64,000 bases of DNA from Monilinia fructicola (Eukaryota; Ascomycota; Leotiomycetes; Helotiales; Sclerotiniaceae): positions 1,550,001 through 1,614,000 of the forward strand of contig VICG01000012.1 in the NCBI GenBank assembly GCA_008692225.1. Reading direction: 5' to 3'. Below, piece by piece: positions 52,740 through 64,000 of this stretch. A program made the position numbers and the translations under genes. Below the pieces are notes generated by a model. It was given only the letters and a program-made list of their open reading frames with translations, ran no database searches and had not been told where the DNA came from. The first letter of the stretch is position 1. Each line of letters starts with the position of its first letter.

Positions 52740-54531
52740 ATGGCACTGTAAGTATCGTCCCTACGTCTAGGGATCATTGTTAAGAAAGAAATAGCCCCGA
52801 AGTCACAACAAAAGAAGGTGCGGGAGAGGCTAAAGGGCCCAACTTAAAAGTCCTTATTGTGGGCGCAGGAATAGTGGGATTGACATTAGCTCAGGGGTGT
52901 AGGGAGAATGGCATTGAGTTTGAGATTGTGGAGAGGGATGAGACGGGGAAGAGAGCGCAGGGTTGGGCTATTACCTTGCATGTGAGTCGAGTCAGATGAA
53001 GGGGAGGGGGCAATGTGAAAGCATGGTGAGGGAATATCGAAGAAACACCTACTGACGAGGCGATATTAAAGTGGTGTTTAAGGAGTCTAGAAAGAACGAT
53101 AGGGGAGAGATTATCAGAGCTGATACCTACAGTAAGTGGATTTCGGTAGGGTGTATAGTATACTCATGAATTTATTGTTGTGAGTTTTCAGATTCAATAT
53201 GATCATGTGGAAAGAGGCGGAATTTGGCAAATTGAAATCATCAGACAATCCAGCTACTAATGGATTCGTTATAGGCAACAATAGACCCAACTCTGAACGA
53301 CGTCGATGGAAATTTCCTCTTCCTCAACGCTCGTAAAGCAGAGCCTCGCTATAAGATTCCATCGAGTAAACTTCGGCGCCGTCTAGATCGTCAAAAATTT
53401 CGCAATCTGCTAACCACAGACCTGAATGTACGGGAAGGCAAGAAGCTCTCATCCCTTACACCACCATCCGAATTTGGCCCCCTGACTGCGCATTTTTCGG
53501 ATGGCACGGAAAGTAGTGCAACATTGGTTGTGGGTGCCGATGGAAATAACAGTATGACGAGAAGATGCTTATTCGAAGGGAGAAAGGAAGGGGAATTAAC
53601 TCGCCTGCCTGTTTATTGTCTAGGGATGGTAAGGCATTTTACTGAAGAGCAGATTGCCCCTATTAGAGCCATTGACCCTTTGTTATTTCAGAGTCTGGAT
53701 CCTGAAACAGGGACTTTCATGTGGTTTAGTTTGCAAGGCATCACAGAAAATCCCGATGCAAGCAAATCATACAAAGGATTGGTGATCGTTTCTTGGTTGA
53801 TTAAAGATGATATCAAGGATGCGATGCCAAAGACAGATAAAGAGAGGGTGGCTTATGTTAAGAGGAGAGTAGAAGGGTATGCAGAACCATTGAGAAGGTT
53901 CGTAGCTTGCTCACAATTTCAAATCAAACTTTGTCCTTTCAACCCATCCTCAATGCGAAGACTTCATGATATAACGGAAATTTCTTGGTATCTTGTCTTC
54001 TGCTTAACGGCCACTGCTGACTCCTAAATTCGAATTTAGTATTGTACAGGATATCCCAGATGATGTTGCGACGACGCCATTGAGGTTGGGTGATTGGCCT
54101 TGTCAGGAATGGAATAATTGGGGTGGGAGAATTACATTAGTGGGAGATGCAGCCCATGCGATGACCATGTGAGTTAACATCTTTTACTCCAATTTCCGAT
54201 CATTGTTTATTTGCCAATGCACCTTAAGGCTTAAGTGATTGAATACAGAATGGAGTATGTTGACAGATAAAACAGGTATCGAGGCGAAGGGGCAAACCAC
54301 GGGATCCTGGACGCAGCTCTCCTGATCGACCAACTGAAAAAGGTCAAGGCAGGAGAAATCACGCAAAAAGAAGCAATCGATGCATATGAAGCAGAAATGA
54401 GACCAAGAACTCATGAGGCAGTTTTGAAGAGCAGACAGGCAGCTTTAGATGCTCATGATTGGGATGCGTTGTCGGAAAATTCACCTGTAATTGGAGAAGA
54501 ATTGCTCCGAAAACTGCTTTTCGGTGATTGA
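52740..54531 (+). CDS. FAD-dependent aromatic-type monooxygenase (PHBH/salicylate hydroxylase-like)
   Basis: Class A flavoprotein hydroxylase, NAD(P)H-dependent, frequent in polyketide tailoring. Proposed exons: 52740-52747, 52795-52981, 53072-53131, 53192-53206, 53275-53987, 54040-54168 and 54276-54531, 455 aa, all phases consistent. FAD-binding GxGxxG at residues ~26-31 (VLIVGAGIVGLTLAQG); the DG motif LVVGADGNNS; the GD motif RITLVGDAAHAMT followed by YRGEGANHGILDA. The model needs an 8-nt first exon and a 15-nt fourth exon. The latter avoids an in-frame TAA and gives a normal-length protein, but is the weakest part. The next genes (ABM protein, alcohol dehydrogenase) and the PKS 7 kb further right are plausible pathway partners. 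Confidence 0.88.
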
Positions 54532-54671
54532 AAAAAACAACCACTTGGGAGAATATTCAAGGAGTTCCGGAGAATTTAGAGTGATAGAAATAGGACCAGA
54601 TAGAGCCATGGCATCGAATATGAAAATGTGATCATTCAACGCTGTCTAATACATATTTTGAGGTCCCGAGT

Positions 54672-55115
54672 CTAGCGACTCGCAAAACCAGCAAACGGTT
54701 TGACCTTTTTAATATCCAATGGTGCACCTAAAACCTGCTCTTCAGGTAAGGATTTTGTAAGTTCGACGAAGTAAGATGTTTTGAAATGGGCCTCGTATGC
54801 GGCCTCATCTTTGTCTGGGGATGTTAAAATTGACGGTCTCACACGGGTGTAAAGGAAACATACACAATTCGTGGGCAACAAACACATTGCCGTTTTCACC
54901 GTCGTATTGCTCGAATATTTGGTAGGTACTAACTTCCTTTTCATGTTTTTCTACTTTGTTTGCGAGTTCGGTGAGAATTTCTCGGAGCTGGAGAAGATAG
55001 GTTGGCATGTTAGAGCTGATGAGTGATCTGAAGGGGTGGGGAAAGTAATGTCACGTACACGCGCTTCCTTTCCCGGCGCAGGAGTAATAATTGCTGTGCA
55101 GTGAACTGGTGCCAT
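54672..55115 (-). CDS. Small ABM-domain protein (antibiotic biosynthesis monooxygenase-like)
   Basis: Exons 55115-55059, 54987-54864 and 54814-54672, 107 aa. The dimeric ferredoxin-like ABM fold is suggested by its length and by the strand-helix order: PVHCTAIITPAPGKEAR, a Leu/Glu-rich helix, STYQIFEQYDG, NVFVAHELYKDEAAYEAHF and a second amphipathic helix, ending IKKVKPFAGFASR. Relatives such as YgiN act on quinols or remove reactive intermediates without cofactor. The gene is convergent with the FAD monooxygenase (140 bp between stops), a common pairing in polyketide clusters. No signal peptide, so cytosolic. Confidence 0.85.
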
Positions 55116-56132
55116 TGTATATATGTGAGGTTTTTGTATTTCTGGGGCAGTGAAGAATGCGTAGATGTGAAGGTAAAGAAAGCAGATTGCTGACAGATGA
55201 AAGGCACGAATACTTATTATAAAGGTTGGTCTCAAAGGCCGAGGTCATTTTTTTAAGCGCCGAAGTAACCTTACAGTACTCAAATCGGACTTACAGCTAT
55301 TGTATCGGGCAATGACATTGGTAGACTCGTGATGGTTCTAAACCTGGGTCCATTGCACCATTGTCCGCAACGGTTGGTGAAGCTCAGAGATTGGTGCTTC
55401 GAATAGTCCCAATACAGGTTTCTGATGAGTGGATGGATCCAACCGGGCTCAATACGAAAGCGATTTTCCGGGTACTCCGGTGAAGATTGATTAGCATCGC
55501 AAATACTTCAAATACTTTGTCGCCCGCACACAAGTTACAACACAAGCCTCCTCTCTTCAACATAAAAGAGTATGTCAATCCGGAAATCCGGAAAAAGTAT
55601 AAAGACAGGGATTTTCTTTGCCAAGACTAAACCCCTCCCTAGGTAGAAATCAAAATCTCCCGAGCTCGTTAGATACCTCGCCTATCAAGACTCACTCCTT
55701 CATCCAGCGGTGGGAAGCGGCAATAATTTCTGCGACTATCAGACCTTCAACGAACGATCTTCTCACGATATCTCCGTCGCATTAGGCATACTTGACTTTA
55801 CCTTGGGGTTATTTCCGAGATTAAACTGCCAACGTGTTTGAGATGCACGAATGAGTGCGCACAATAAAGTATAGAAATATGCCATGCAAAAGCAAGTACA
55901 CCCCGCGTGCGGGGTCGCGGCTTGTCCAGCTGTCCCTTTCATGGCTTTTGAACTAATGAACACCACCCACGAGGTTGATGTCATCCATATTGAACAACCG
56001 GAATGCGGGGAAAGGAGATACAGTTGTATACTATATAATTGAGCTTATTTTATAAATGGCTCATACAATCTGTGTTGTCGTCAATCAAATTAACAGGCAG
56101 GACACAGGTCGTGAGTAGAAGTACATTTCAAG
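55116..56132. promoter_or_regulatory. Divergent promoter region with 16-bp GC palindrome
   Basis: Separates the ABM gene (-) from the alcohol dehydrogenase (+). At 55900-55915 lies a near-perfect palindrome, ACCCCGC-GT-GCGGGGT, conspicuous in AT-rich surroundings and about 220 bp upstream of the dehydrogenase start. It could bind a C2H2 or Zn2Cys6 dimer (inference). A 73-codon frame across it (55763-55984) was not accepted. Confidence 0.5.
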
Positions 56133-57453
56133 ATGTCTCAAACGCAAACGATGAAAGCGGTTGTATATCAAGGTATGATCAATACTTCAATGTTATGAAG
56201 TGAGTGAGACTGAACAACTGACCTCTGTGTCGTGTAGAACCTTTCAAAGTAACGATCGAGGAACGCCCACTACCCACGATCGAACATCCGGATGATGCAT
56301 TGGTTAAGGTGACTACAGCTGCAATTTGCGGAAGCGATTTGCATATGTATCAGGGAAGAACGGCTGCCCAAGGTGGATTATGCTTTGGACATGAGAATAT
56401 GGGGATAGTGATTGAGACCGGCTCTGGTGTGGGCAGCATCAAGAAAGGAGACCGTGTTGTAATGCCATTCAATGTTGCGGATGGGAGATGTAGAAATTGT
56501 GAAGAGGGGAAAACAGCATTTTGCACGGGTGTCAATCCGTAAGTTCTCTTCGGGAATCGTGTTCGCTCTTCGTTGACAACGTTAAGCGGGTTCGCTGGCG
56601 GGGCATACGGATATGTTGCAATGGGACCCTATCAAGGGGGACAAGCCCAATACATTAGAGTTCCCTACGCCGAATTCAACTGCCTTCCTCTTCCTGCTGG
56701 GAAGGAACACGAAGCGGATTTCATCCTCCTTGCTGACATATTTCCAACTGGATGGCATGGTGTTGTGCTCTCCGGCTTCCAACCAGGAGAGTCGATTGCC
56801 ATATTTGGAGCTGGGCCTGTTGGACTAATGGCTGCATATAGTGCAAGGCTTAGAGGAGCAAGCAAAGTTTTTGTTGTGGATAGTGTGAAGGAACGTCTAC
56901 AAGCCGCGGAAAAAATCGGTTGTGTAGCAGTGAATTTCACCAAAAATGATGCCGCGGAAGAAATTATAAGGCAAAATGGACAGATGGTTGACAGGAGCGT
57001 GGATGCTGTTGGATATCAAGCTTCCGCACAGGATGGGAAAAAAGAGGTTCCGAGTATTGTTTTGGAAAATTGTATCAAAGTAACGAGACCAACAGGTGGT
57101 ATTGGTGTCCCTGGACTATATGTCCCGAGCGATCCTGGCGCTCCAGATAGTAATGCTGGTCAAGGGATGTTATTGATAAGTTTTGGAAAGCTTTTTGAAA
57201 AGGTGAGTTTGGTGAGTACTCACGGATGATTTCTTCTAATGCATCTCAGGGTCTGGCAATTGGTACTGGACAGTGTAATGTCAAGGCTTACAATCGTTAT
57301 CTTCGTGATATGATTATATCAGGCGTCGCAAAGCCTTCGTTCGTTGTTTCGCACGAGATAAGTATCGATGAGGCACCAAATGCATATACCAAGTTTGACA
57401 GGAGAGAGGATGGATATACCAAGGTTTTGATTCATCCAAATGGCCCTCTATGA
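56133..57453 (+). CDS. Zinc-dependent alcohol dehydrogenase (formaldehyde dehydrogenase-like MDR)
   Basis: Medium-chain dehydrogenase/reductase. Exons 56133-56172, 56238-56538, 56587-57202 and 57250-57453 give 386 aa, all phases consistent. The catalytic zinc site is AAICGSDLHMYQGR and GHENMG. Structural-zinc-type cysteines lie in RCRNCEEGKTAFC, although the loop looks short by one Cys. The Rossmann fold has IFGAGPVGLMAAYSARLRG, and FVVDSVKERL at the second strand gives the Asp that selects NAD. The long insert before GIGVPGLYVPSDPGAPD matches glutathione-independent formaldehyde/aldehyde dehydrogenases. Could serve general alcohol/aldehyde metabolism or the neighbouring metabolite genes. Intact. 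Confidence 0.93.
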
Positions 57454-60400
57454 GCTAATCTGATCGAGGATAAACATGAGACGTGATAGTGCATGATATA
57501 CTGGGGATTGGGTATTTACTCCTGCGGCACGTTCATAGCTCATATTCCAAATCCAACCCGGGACTGAAGAATTGGGAAATTTATCATGTTATGAGAATTG
57601 AGAAGTCTTTGGAGCCCAATTTGCTGAATGTGCTTAGGATGAACAGCTTTTGGGGGCCACAACCGAATTATCGTTCGATGAAGCAAGTTTGTTCGTAGCG
57701 CAGAAATCAATTCTCCACCTGCTTTCTCTGCTTTCTGATACAAAATCTATCGATGTTCTTTTGATCTTGATTGCACGTACGTCATGTCAAGGTACAGCGT
57801 AGCCATCTCCCAAAATCCAAGAGATTTGAAAGTTTTCAAGAAGAATTCTCTCGAGGTTTGGTTTTTTCTTCCGTTCCCCATGGTCACTGAGTATGAGAAT
57901 CGGATGGTGGCGGCGGTTGTTATCATGAGTAATCTTGACTTCCAAATGGTACTCCTTGTGAAGTCATTAGATTTCGACGATACTACTGATTGGTCAATAT
58001 CACTGAAGCCCATCAAACTGACGAAGTTATCCTATTTCTGCTTTATTGACTGCGCAAAGATCCACAGCAATTTGCATACAAATCCTCACTTAAAATATCT
58101 TGTTCGCAGCGCCGGCAGACCTTATCCTCAGCGCATGATGTCATAGTACAGTCCGCATTCTTACAGCTAGGAGCAGCGTGAAAGCAAAGGAAATTCTTGT
58201 CCTGGTTAGTGCTACCAAAAAAATACTGAAGAATATCTATAAGCTGAGGTTTCTGCATCACCTTGACCTTCTGTCTTCTCGGTGGCGGTGCTTGTAGTAC
58301 TTTACTGTGAATCGCAGCTCCTGGCAGGCGAAAGACGATACAAACCCGGAGAAACCCGTATCTCCCAAGTTGGTCGTCTATTGAAACGGGCAGAGATGGC
58401 TCCTTTGTGTTTTTCTTTTCAATTTCCAATGCAATTCCAGCAAATTTTGAAAGGAGGGGAAAGCTGTTATAAGTGGGGCTGTAGTGAAGTTTGGAGGGCG
58501 GCTATGAGTACGGATCAGGAAGGGCAGATTGTTATCAAGGGGTCAGCTTCTGTTGCTATGGCGATAGGTCTTGGAGAATGGCTTCGAATCTTCCGGCAAG
58601 GTTTTATTTCCCGTGCTTATGGAATTGGGCATTGAGGGACTCTTGTGTCTGAACTTTAGACACTGATCTTATTTAGGAAAAGAAAGGCAGTAGAGGCACG
58701 GAAAGATGAAGTGTTGATTGCAGTATTATGCCCAGAAAGATGTTAACATTGAACCAGAGTTGACGCCCTAATGGCCACCCAAGGCCTGCCTCATTCAGGT
58801 ATTCATCTTCCTGTGGCGATACATGTTGGTAAGGTGATAATTGTGTGTGAACATCACGGCTTTGCAAGGTCTCACAGATTAGATTACATGTCTGCCGTGG
58901 CTTGGTTGTAAAATGTATCATCGGCACTGGCAATTTATCAAAGTTGCCAAAATAGAACAGAGGTGTAATAGCAAATTTCTCAGCTTACACCTCGTAACAT
59001 CATGCCAAGAGGTGACGATAACATAATAATCCCAATGATTTGGTCTTTCATAGGAAACATTGATTGCTCATTTCTGAACGAAATAACTCGTTGGGCTATC
59101 GATCTACTATTTATTTTTTCATAACCGAGTATCTACTCTACACAATTTATTTTGAGATCTTTGGATCATTGATTCTCAACTTCCTCTGAAAATAAACGTC
59201 TGTTTTGAACTTTCGTTCAATCTCTGGCTAAGTTTCACGGAAAGATGTCCGTGGAACCTAAAAACAAGTCTCTGGCTCATCGATCCATTCTTCAATTTTA
59301 AATGTATCATGGATTGAACAGAGATCTCAAATTCCCTGGACAATAAAACCTAGACCAGTGCGAGATTTTGTAGTTTTTAAACCCTTGGGACAATAAAGGT
59401 GTTCTCGTAACGTAGTAATCTAACTATTGCTATTCTACAGGATCTAAGAACAACACAAGATTATGATGCTCGGGAAAGGTATTTCCGTACCTGGAAGACA
59501 AGAAAACAGTTCTTTTTTATCTGGTAAAACACCGCAGAATAACATACACTGCATCTGCATTCATCACGATAAAGCTCTGCACGATATGTTGTGGATTACT
59601 ATGGCACTAGTAACACTTTCTCTGCCGAGACCATTTTGCAAGAGATATTGAAGAAAGTCAATCTGGAGTAGGATACTCCACGTTTGTACCAAATCCCAGG
59701 ACTAATCTTCAGTTTTAGATGGCGGAAATTAATCCGGAATCTAGAGATCTAGAACTTCGATTTCAAAGGTCCCTAGAATTCGTCAGGGTCCATATATTGA
59801 TCTCACCTTGCGCTAAAACCAGTGGATATAAATTTGGCTTCGAAGGAGTTCCAACAAAGCACAAGAATGATACCCATACTCTCTATACAAGGCAGATTGT
59901 AGGTTATATCATAAGAAAAACCGTCCAGCGCGCTACTTAAGTGCAGCTTTCTACATAATACCACGATGTCTGAAGGCACAACACTATCACGTGATATAGA
60001 ACTATGTATTATCTGACACTTGTGTTTGTACTATGATTGAGGCCAATAATATGCAGGTTTCCAACTCGGATATGCACCTAGCCTAGGATAACTATGTATA
60101 AACTTTTCACATGGAAGAGATTGTGATAAAATCAGGGAAAATATTCACGCTTGAGCCTAACTAAGGTGGCCAATGGAACCAGTCCATGTTGTGAGCGAAA
60201 ATGTCGCTGTATATTGCTGGATCATGGTGTTCTTGGAATTACTTAATTTCGGGTTGTTTGAATATCGAAGACATGAACGAAGGGAAGCGAAAAAGAAGGA
60301 GAGAAACTATCAAGAATCGAGTTACAATTGGATATGTTTGGCGGAAGAAGGAGATGGCTTATTAGGGTCACGTGATACAAGCATACATATCGTAAATCTC

Positions 60401-60616
60401 GTTTCGCTAGCGTGTTTATTTTCCGGTTGCACAATCTCACACCAACACCAACTCCTTTTCTGCAACTGCAGCTGCAACTGTACAACCGCACTCACTGAGC
60501 TATCGATATATCCCCCACGATTAAGGATCTACCCAGGTTAAAATGTATATCTTACGGTGGTCTAGCTGGTCGATTTTAAGACACTTGACTACCAGGAAAC
60601 ATGTTTCCTCACTGGG
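57454..60616. other. 3.2-kb spacer, no confirmed gene
   Basis: A 128-codon minus frame (58043-58429) ends in a cysteine-rich stretch (CxxxxC, CxxCE, NCC) and overlaps a 120-codon plus frame. It lacks a leader or a known domain and is not called as a gene. Nothing else recognised. Confidence 0.35.
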
Positions 60617-60781
60617 ATGCCTTCGGTTAGTAGGCTGAGTTCTTCGAAGTCGAAGCTTTTGGGTTATGACCGCGTGGGGATGTCCGCCGGACAATGTCGC
60701 ACCGGAACTTGTTACAATCAATGCTGCGGTGTTATGTACTGTCAGTACGGACGTTGCTTATGCGAGGTACCACCTGGCTAG
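60617..60781 (+). CDS. Candidate tiny cysteine-rich peptide gene
   Basis: A 54-codon frame from ATG 60617, or 33 codons from ATG 60680, ending at TAG 60779-60781. The last 33 residues carry eight cysteines spaced C-x4-C-x3-CC-x4-C-x4-C-x-C, a density and pattern typical of disulfide-rich (knottin-like) secreted peptides. No signal peptide is present in the same frame; it could be supplied by an upstream exon, since the frame is open back to about 60560 and an AG lies at 60591-60592. No homologue recognised, and chance cannot be excluded for so short a frame. Confidence 0.35.
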   Translation: MPSVSRLSSSKSKLLGYDRVGMSAGQCRTGTCYNQCCGVMYCQYGRCLCEVPPG

Positions 60782-61348
60782 AATGTCAATGACTCTCGTA
60801 TCTTGGGTACCTAATCTCGGGCGAATGAGATCCTTTTGATCCAGTCCGATATTTACAGGGCAACTAATCACAATTAATGCGGCAGAATAGGACAAACCAT
60901 CTCATCTCGTATCCGTATAGGCGTTGATTCAGGAACTGTCTTCCCGGTAATAGACGTTGATACCGAAAAGAGAGTAATGCGATCTATGATATTTTCAGTG
61001 TTAGGTCCCCAGTACAATCTATCTGTTTAGTCAGTCCGCGCCCTGCCATCATTCCAAACAAGCTTTTTGACCCTTGTTTGATCTATTATTTCGAATTGAT
61101 GACCGGACAAAAGATATCAGAAGTCTATGAGCTGATAATGATCCACACTTTCTTGCCATCATGACATGGTGGAATCTAAAGGTTACTCCGTAAATTGATT
61201 TCAAATCCAAAAGAGTTGAGCTGAGCCTGCTTTTGGACATTTGATATATACAGACCCCACAACAAGTTGTGCATATAGATCTCATGAAATACCAGAGGTT
61301 TCTTCTGGGGTTTCTTCTTCCAACTTAGCTTTTTGTATCATACGGAAT
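60782..61348. promoter_or_regulatory. Presumed promoter of the polyketide synthase gene
   Basis: 567 bp before the PKS start; no specific binding site stands out. Confidence 0.4.
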
Positions 61349-64000
61349 ATGAGGGACGAAATGTCTTTCCTGGTCTTTGGTGACCAGTCTCTGGACACGC
61401 ATACTTTCTTGACCGACTTTTGTCAACATGGGAGACCAAGTATTCTTTCGAGATCATTCCTCCAGCAGGCTGGCTCTGCTCTCAGGGAGGAAATCGATAG
61501 ACTACCAAGTCTCCAGCGCAACAGAATACCAGAATTCACCACGATCCTCGAGCTGAATAAATTATATCATACCGGAAACATCAGAAATCCTGCTGTAGAC
61601 AGCGCCCTTTTGTGCATTGCTCAGTTATCCCAATATATTGAGTCAGTATAGAATCTTCAAATAATCAGTTCTGATACTGACATGCCAAGTTATTACGAGA
61701 AAGAATATGGAGATTTAACTAGTCCCAGTGAAACTTGCCTCGTTGGCTTGTGCACCGGGCTTTTCGCAGCAGCAGCTATTGCTTCATCTCGATCAGTATC
61801 CCAATTGATACCCATCGCTATCCAAGTGGTTTTGATGGCATTCCGAGCAGGATTGCACGTTGCAGCTGTTGCTGAGAGTCTTAACAATTCTTCAAAATCA
61901 ACAGAAAGCTGGACTTATATCATTCCAGCTGCCCAAGAGAGCGAAGTGAGCTCAATACTTTGCAAGTTTCACAAAGAAAATGTTCGTTGTCAGGTTCCGA
62001 AATCCATTGACTTTTACTGACTTTTGAAGACAACGCCTTTGGTAAATCATGCATATATTAGTGCGATAAGCTCGAAAAGTATTGCGATAAGTGGTCCTCC
62101 TTCTACCTTAAGATCGCTTTTTGCGTCTGAGGCTTTCCAGGCGAAACCAGTATCTATTCCCGTCCACGGCCCCTATCACGCAGCCCATCTTCGTTCGAGT
62201 TTGAATGTAGAGCACATTCTGCATTTGAATGACAAAAGGGTCCGGGAAGCACTTGGAAATGTGAAAACTAGATTTCCGATCATGTCCTGCACGACTGGAA
62301 CTTGGTATACCGAGCAAGAGCCAGAACTGTTACTTCAAGCCGTTTTGCTTGAGATGTTGACTGAGCCAATATTACTCAGCAAAATTATGCAAGGTTGTGC
62401 CCAGAAAGCAAAGGAGTTTCAAGGACGAGACTGCCTGATCATTCCGTTTGGTAGGAAGCTCTCTTCGAGGGAGTTTTATTAGTTTGCTAATGTCAAGTAG
62501 GACCAACTAGTGCGGCGAAGGTTTTAGCAACAGTCCTAGAATCTCAAACGGAGTTAGACATTACTCTCCGATCACCGCAATCTGGAACCCAGCAGGGGGC
62601 CAGGCAACAAGAATCGACAGAAGTATCTCCTGGTAAGCCCAAGCTTGCCATTGTGGGAATGGCTGGAAGATTTCCAGATGCTGCAAGCCACGAAAAATTA
62701 TGGGAGTTGCTTGAAAGTGGGTTAGATGTTCATAGAGAGGTACCGAAGGATAGATTCGACGTTGCGACACATTTCGATCCCGCAAGCAAAATTAGAAATA
62801 CCAGTCATACTCCTTACGGATGCTGGATCGAAAATCCAGGGCTTTTTGATCCCAGATTTTTCAACATGTCACCTCGTGAGGCATACCAGACTTGTCCCAT
62901 GCAACGTCTCGGGCTCGCGACCGCATATGAAGCTTTGGAAATGGCTGGTTACGTTCCCAACAGGACGCATTCTACAAAGCTTGATCGAATTGGCACATTT
63001 TATGGACAAACGAGTGATGACTGGCGTGAAATAAATGCGGCCCAAGATGTGGATACGTATTTTATTACAGGGGGTGTAAGAGCCTTTGGACCAGGTCGAA
63101 TCAATTATCATTTCGGGTTTTCAGGACCGTCATTCAATATCGACACAGCCTGTTCCTCTAGCGCCGCTGCGCTTCAACTAGCTTGTACGTCTTTGTGGGC
63201 TGGAGATTGCGATACAGCAGTCGTGGGTGGTCTCTCATGTATGACAAATCCGGATATTTTCTCAGGGCTTAGTCGAGGGCAGTTCTTGTCAAAAAATGGG
63301 CCGTGTGCTACTTTCGACCATGATGCAGATGGATATTGTAGGGCAGATGGAATCGGTACTGTTATAATCAAGAGATTAGATTATGCATTAGCTGAGTAAG
63401 TTTGGCCTTTGATATCTGACACGTTTGATTGGAACCTAATTTTTGTTCTTGTAGCAAAGATAACATTTTGGCGGTTATTCTTGGAAGTGCTACCAACCAC
63501 TCAGCAGACGCTGTTTCAATTACTCATCCTCATGGGGGAACACAAGAGGTCCTATACAAGCGTATTTTAGCTAATGCGGGTGTTGATCCCAACGATATTG
63601 ATTACGTGGAAATGCATGGTACTGGAACCCAAGCTGGGGACGGGACAGAGATGAAATCTGTCACCAATGTTTTCGCCTCGGCAGAACGGAAGAGAAGATC
63701 AGATCAACCTCTGTACCTTGGCGCTGTGAAAGCAAATGTTGGACATGGTGAGGCCGCTTCTGGTGTCACCGCCCTCATTAAGTGCTTGATGATGTTACAG
63801 AAGAACTCTATCCCTCCTCACGTTGGCATCAAGAAAACCATCAATCAAGGATTTCCTAAAGACCTCGCGGAACGCAATGTACATATCGCCTTCAAGAATA
63901 CACCACTTCCTAGAAAGAAGTCTGGTGCTCCACGACGCATATTTGTTAATAATTTCAGTGCTGCCGGTGGAAATACTGGTTTGTTGCTTGAAGATGCACC
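61349..64000 (+). CDS. Non-reducing polyketide synthase, 5' part (SAT-KS), runs off window
   Basis: Iterative type I PKS; the present part covers the starter-unit acyltransferase (SAT) and the ketosynthase (KS). Exons: 61349-61641, 61690-61981, 62030-62450, 62501-63395 and 63455-onward, phases consistent. SAT begins [15 protein letters not shown] and has the GxCxG nucleophile motif [14 protein letters not shown] and the HGPYHAAHL histidine. A linker with Gln/Ser/Thr runs to [20 protein letters not shown] at the KS start. KS active sites: Cys in [16 protein letters not shown], His in [12 protein letters not shown] and His in [13 protein letters not shown]. The window ends just after [15 protein letters not shown] at the end of KS; AT, PT and ACP domains should follow. 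An alternative start is at 61361. No lesion is seen. The product class cannot be told from SAT-KS alone. Confidence 0.95.

Noticed and set aside
58043..58429. 128-codon minus frame with a Cys-rich end
   Set aside because: Possible small gene but no signal peptide, no known pattern and an equally long frame on the other strand; left uncalled.

Overview
The window looks like nuclear DNA of a filamentous ascomycete (Pezizomycotina). A leotiomycete of the Botrytis/Sclerotinia kind fits the intron style and gene content, but that placement is inference. The evidence is: many short spliceosomal introns (mostly 42-70 nt, CTAAC-like branch sites), fungus-only families (Zn2Cys6 regulators, UstYa/DUF3328, Pth11-like rhodopsin-domain proteins, GH71, non-reducing PKS), AT-rich RIP-like sequence at the left edge, and long gene-poor spacers typical of accessory DNA. 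No rRNA, tRNA or CRISPR was recognised. Exon models were built by hand from splice signals and checked for reading-phase consistency.

Layout. 1-3.7 kb: RIP-like AT-rich block, then a G-rich spacer without a convincing gene. 3.7-4.8 kb: alkaline ceramidase (-). 7.8-16.8 kb: a compact galactoside-utilisation locus made of a Zn2Cys6 regulator (-), a sugar-porter permease of lactose-permease type (-) and, across a shared 894-bp divergent promoter, an intracellular LacZ/LAC4-type GH2 beta-galactosidase (+). 16.9-20.8 kb: an HsbA-like protein (-) and a secreted GH71 alpha-1,3-glucanase (+). 21.3-29.8 kb: a P450 (-), a small secreted protein (-), two convergent UstYa-family genes (+/-) and a Pth11-like membrane protein (+), which might be an undescribed UstYa-type biosynthetic locus. 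31.9-39.4 kb: a conserved fungal protein of unknown function, an O-methyltransferase pseudogene and an alpha/beta-hydrolase relic, possibly remains of a dead metabolite cluster. 42.8-48.8 kb: two amino-acid permeases in tandem. 52.7-57.5 kb: FAD monooxygenase, ABM-domain protein and zinc alcohol dehydrogenase. 60.6 kb: a tiny cysteine-rich ORF. 61.3-64.0 kb: the 5' part of a non-reducing polyketide synthase (SAT and KS) running off the edge.

Two genome-scale patterns stand out. First, five otherwise well-conserved genes are broken by seven single-base length changes, all in mononucleotide runs (4319, 16236, 32225, 35066, 47081, 47506, 47658). This looks like homopolymer-length error in the assembly for most of them, but the O-methyltransferase also carries two in-frame stops and is probably truly dead. 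Second, three genes appear to need GC-AG introns, two of them with a GCAAGT donor.
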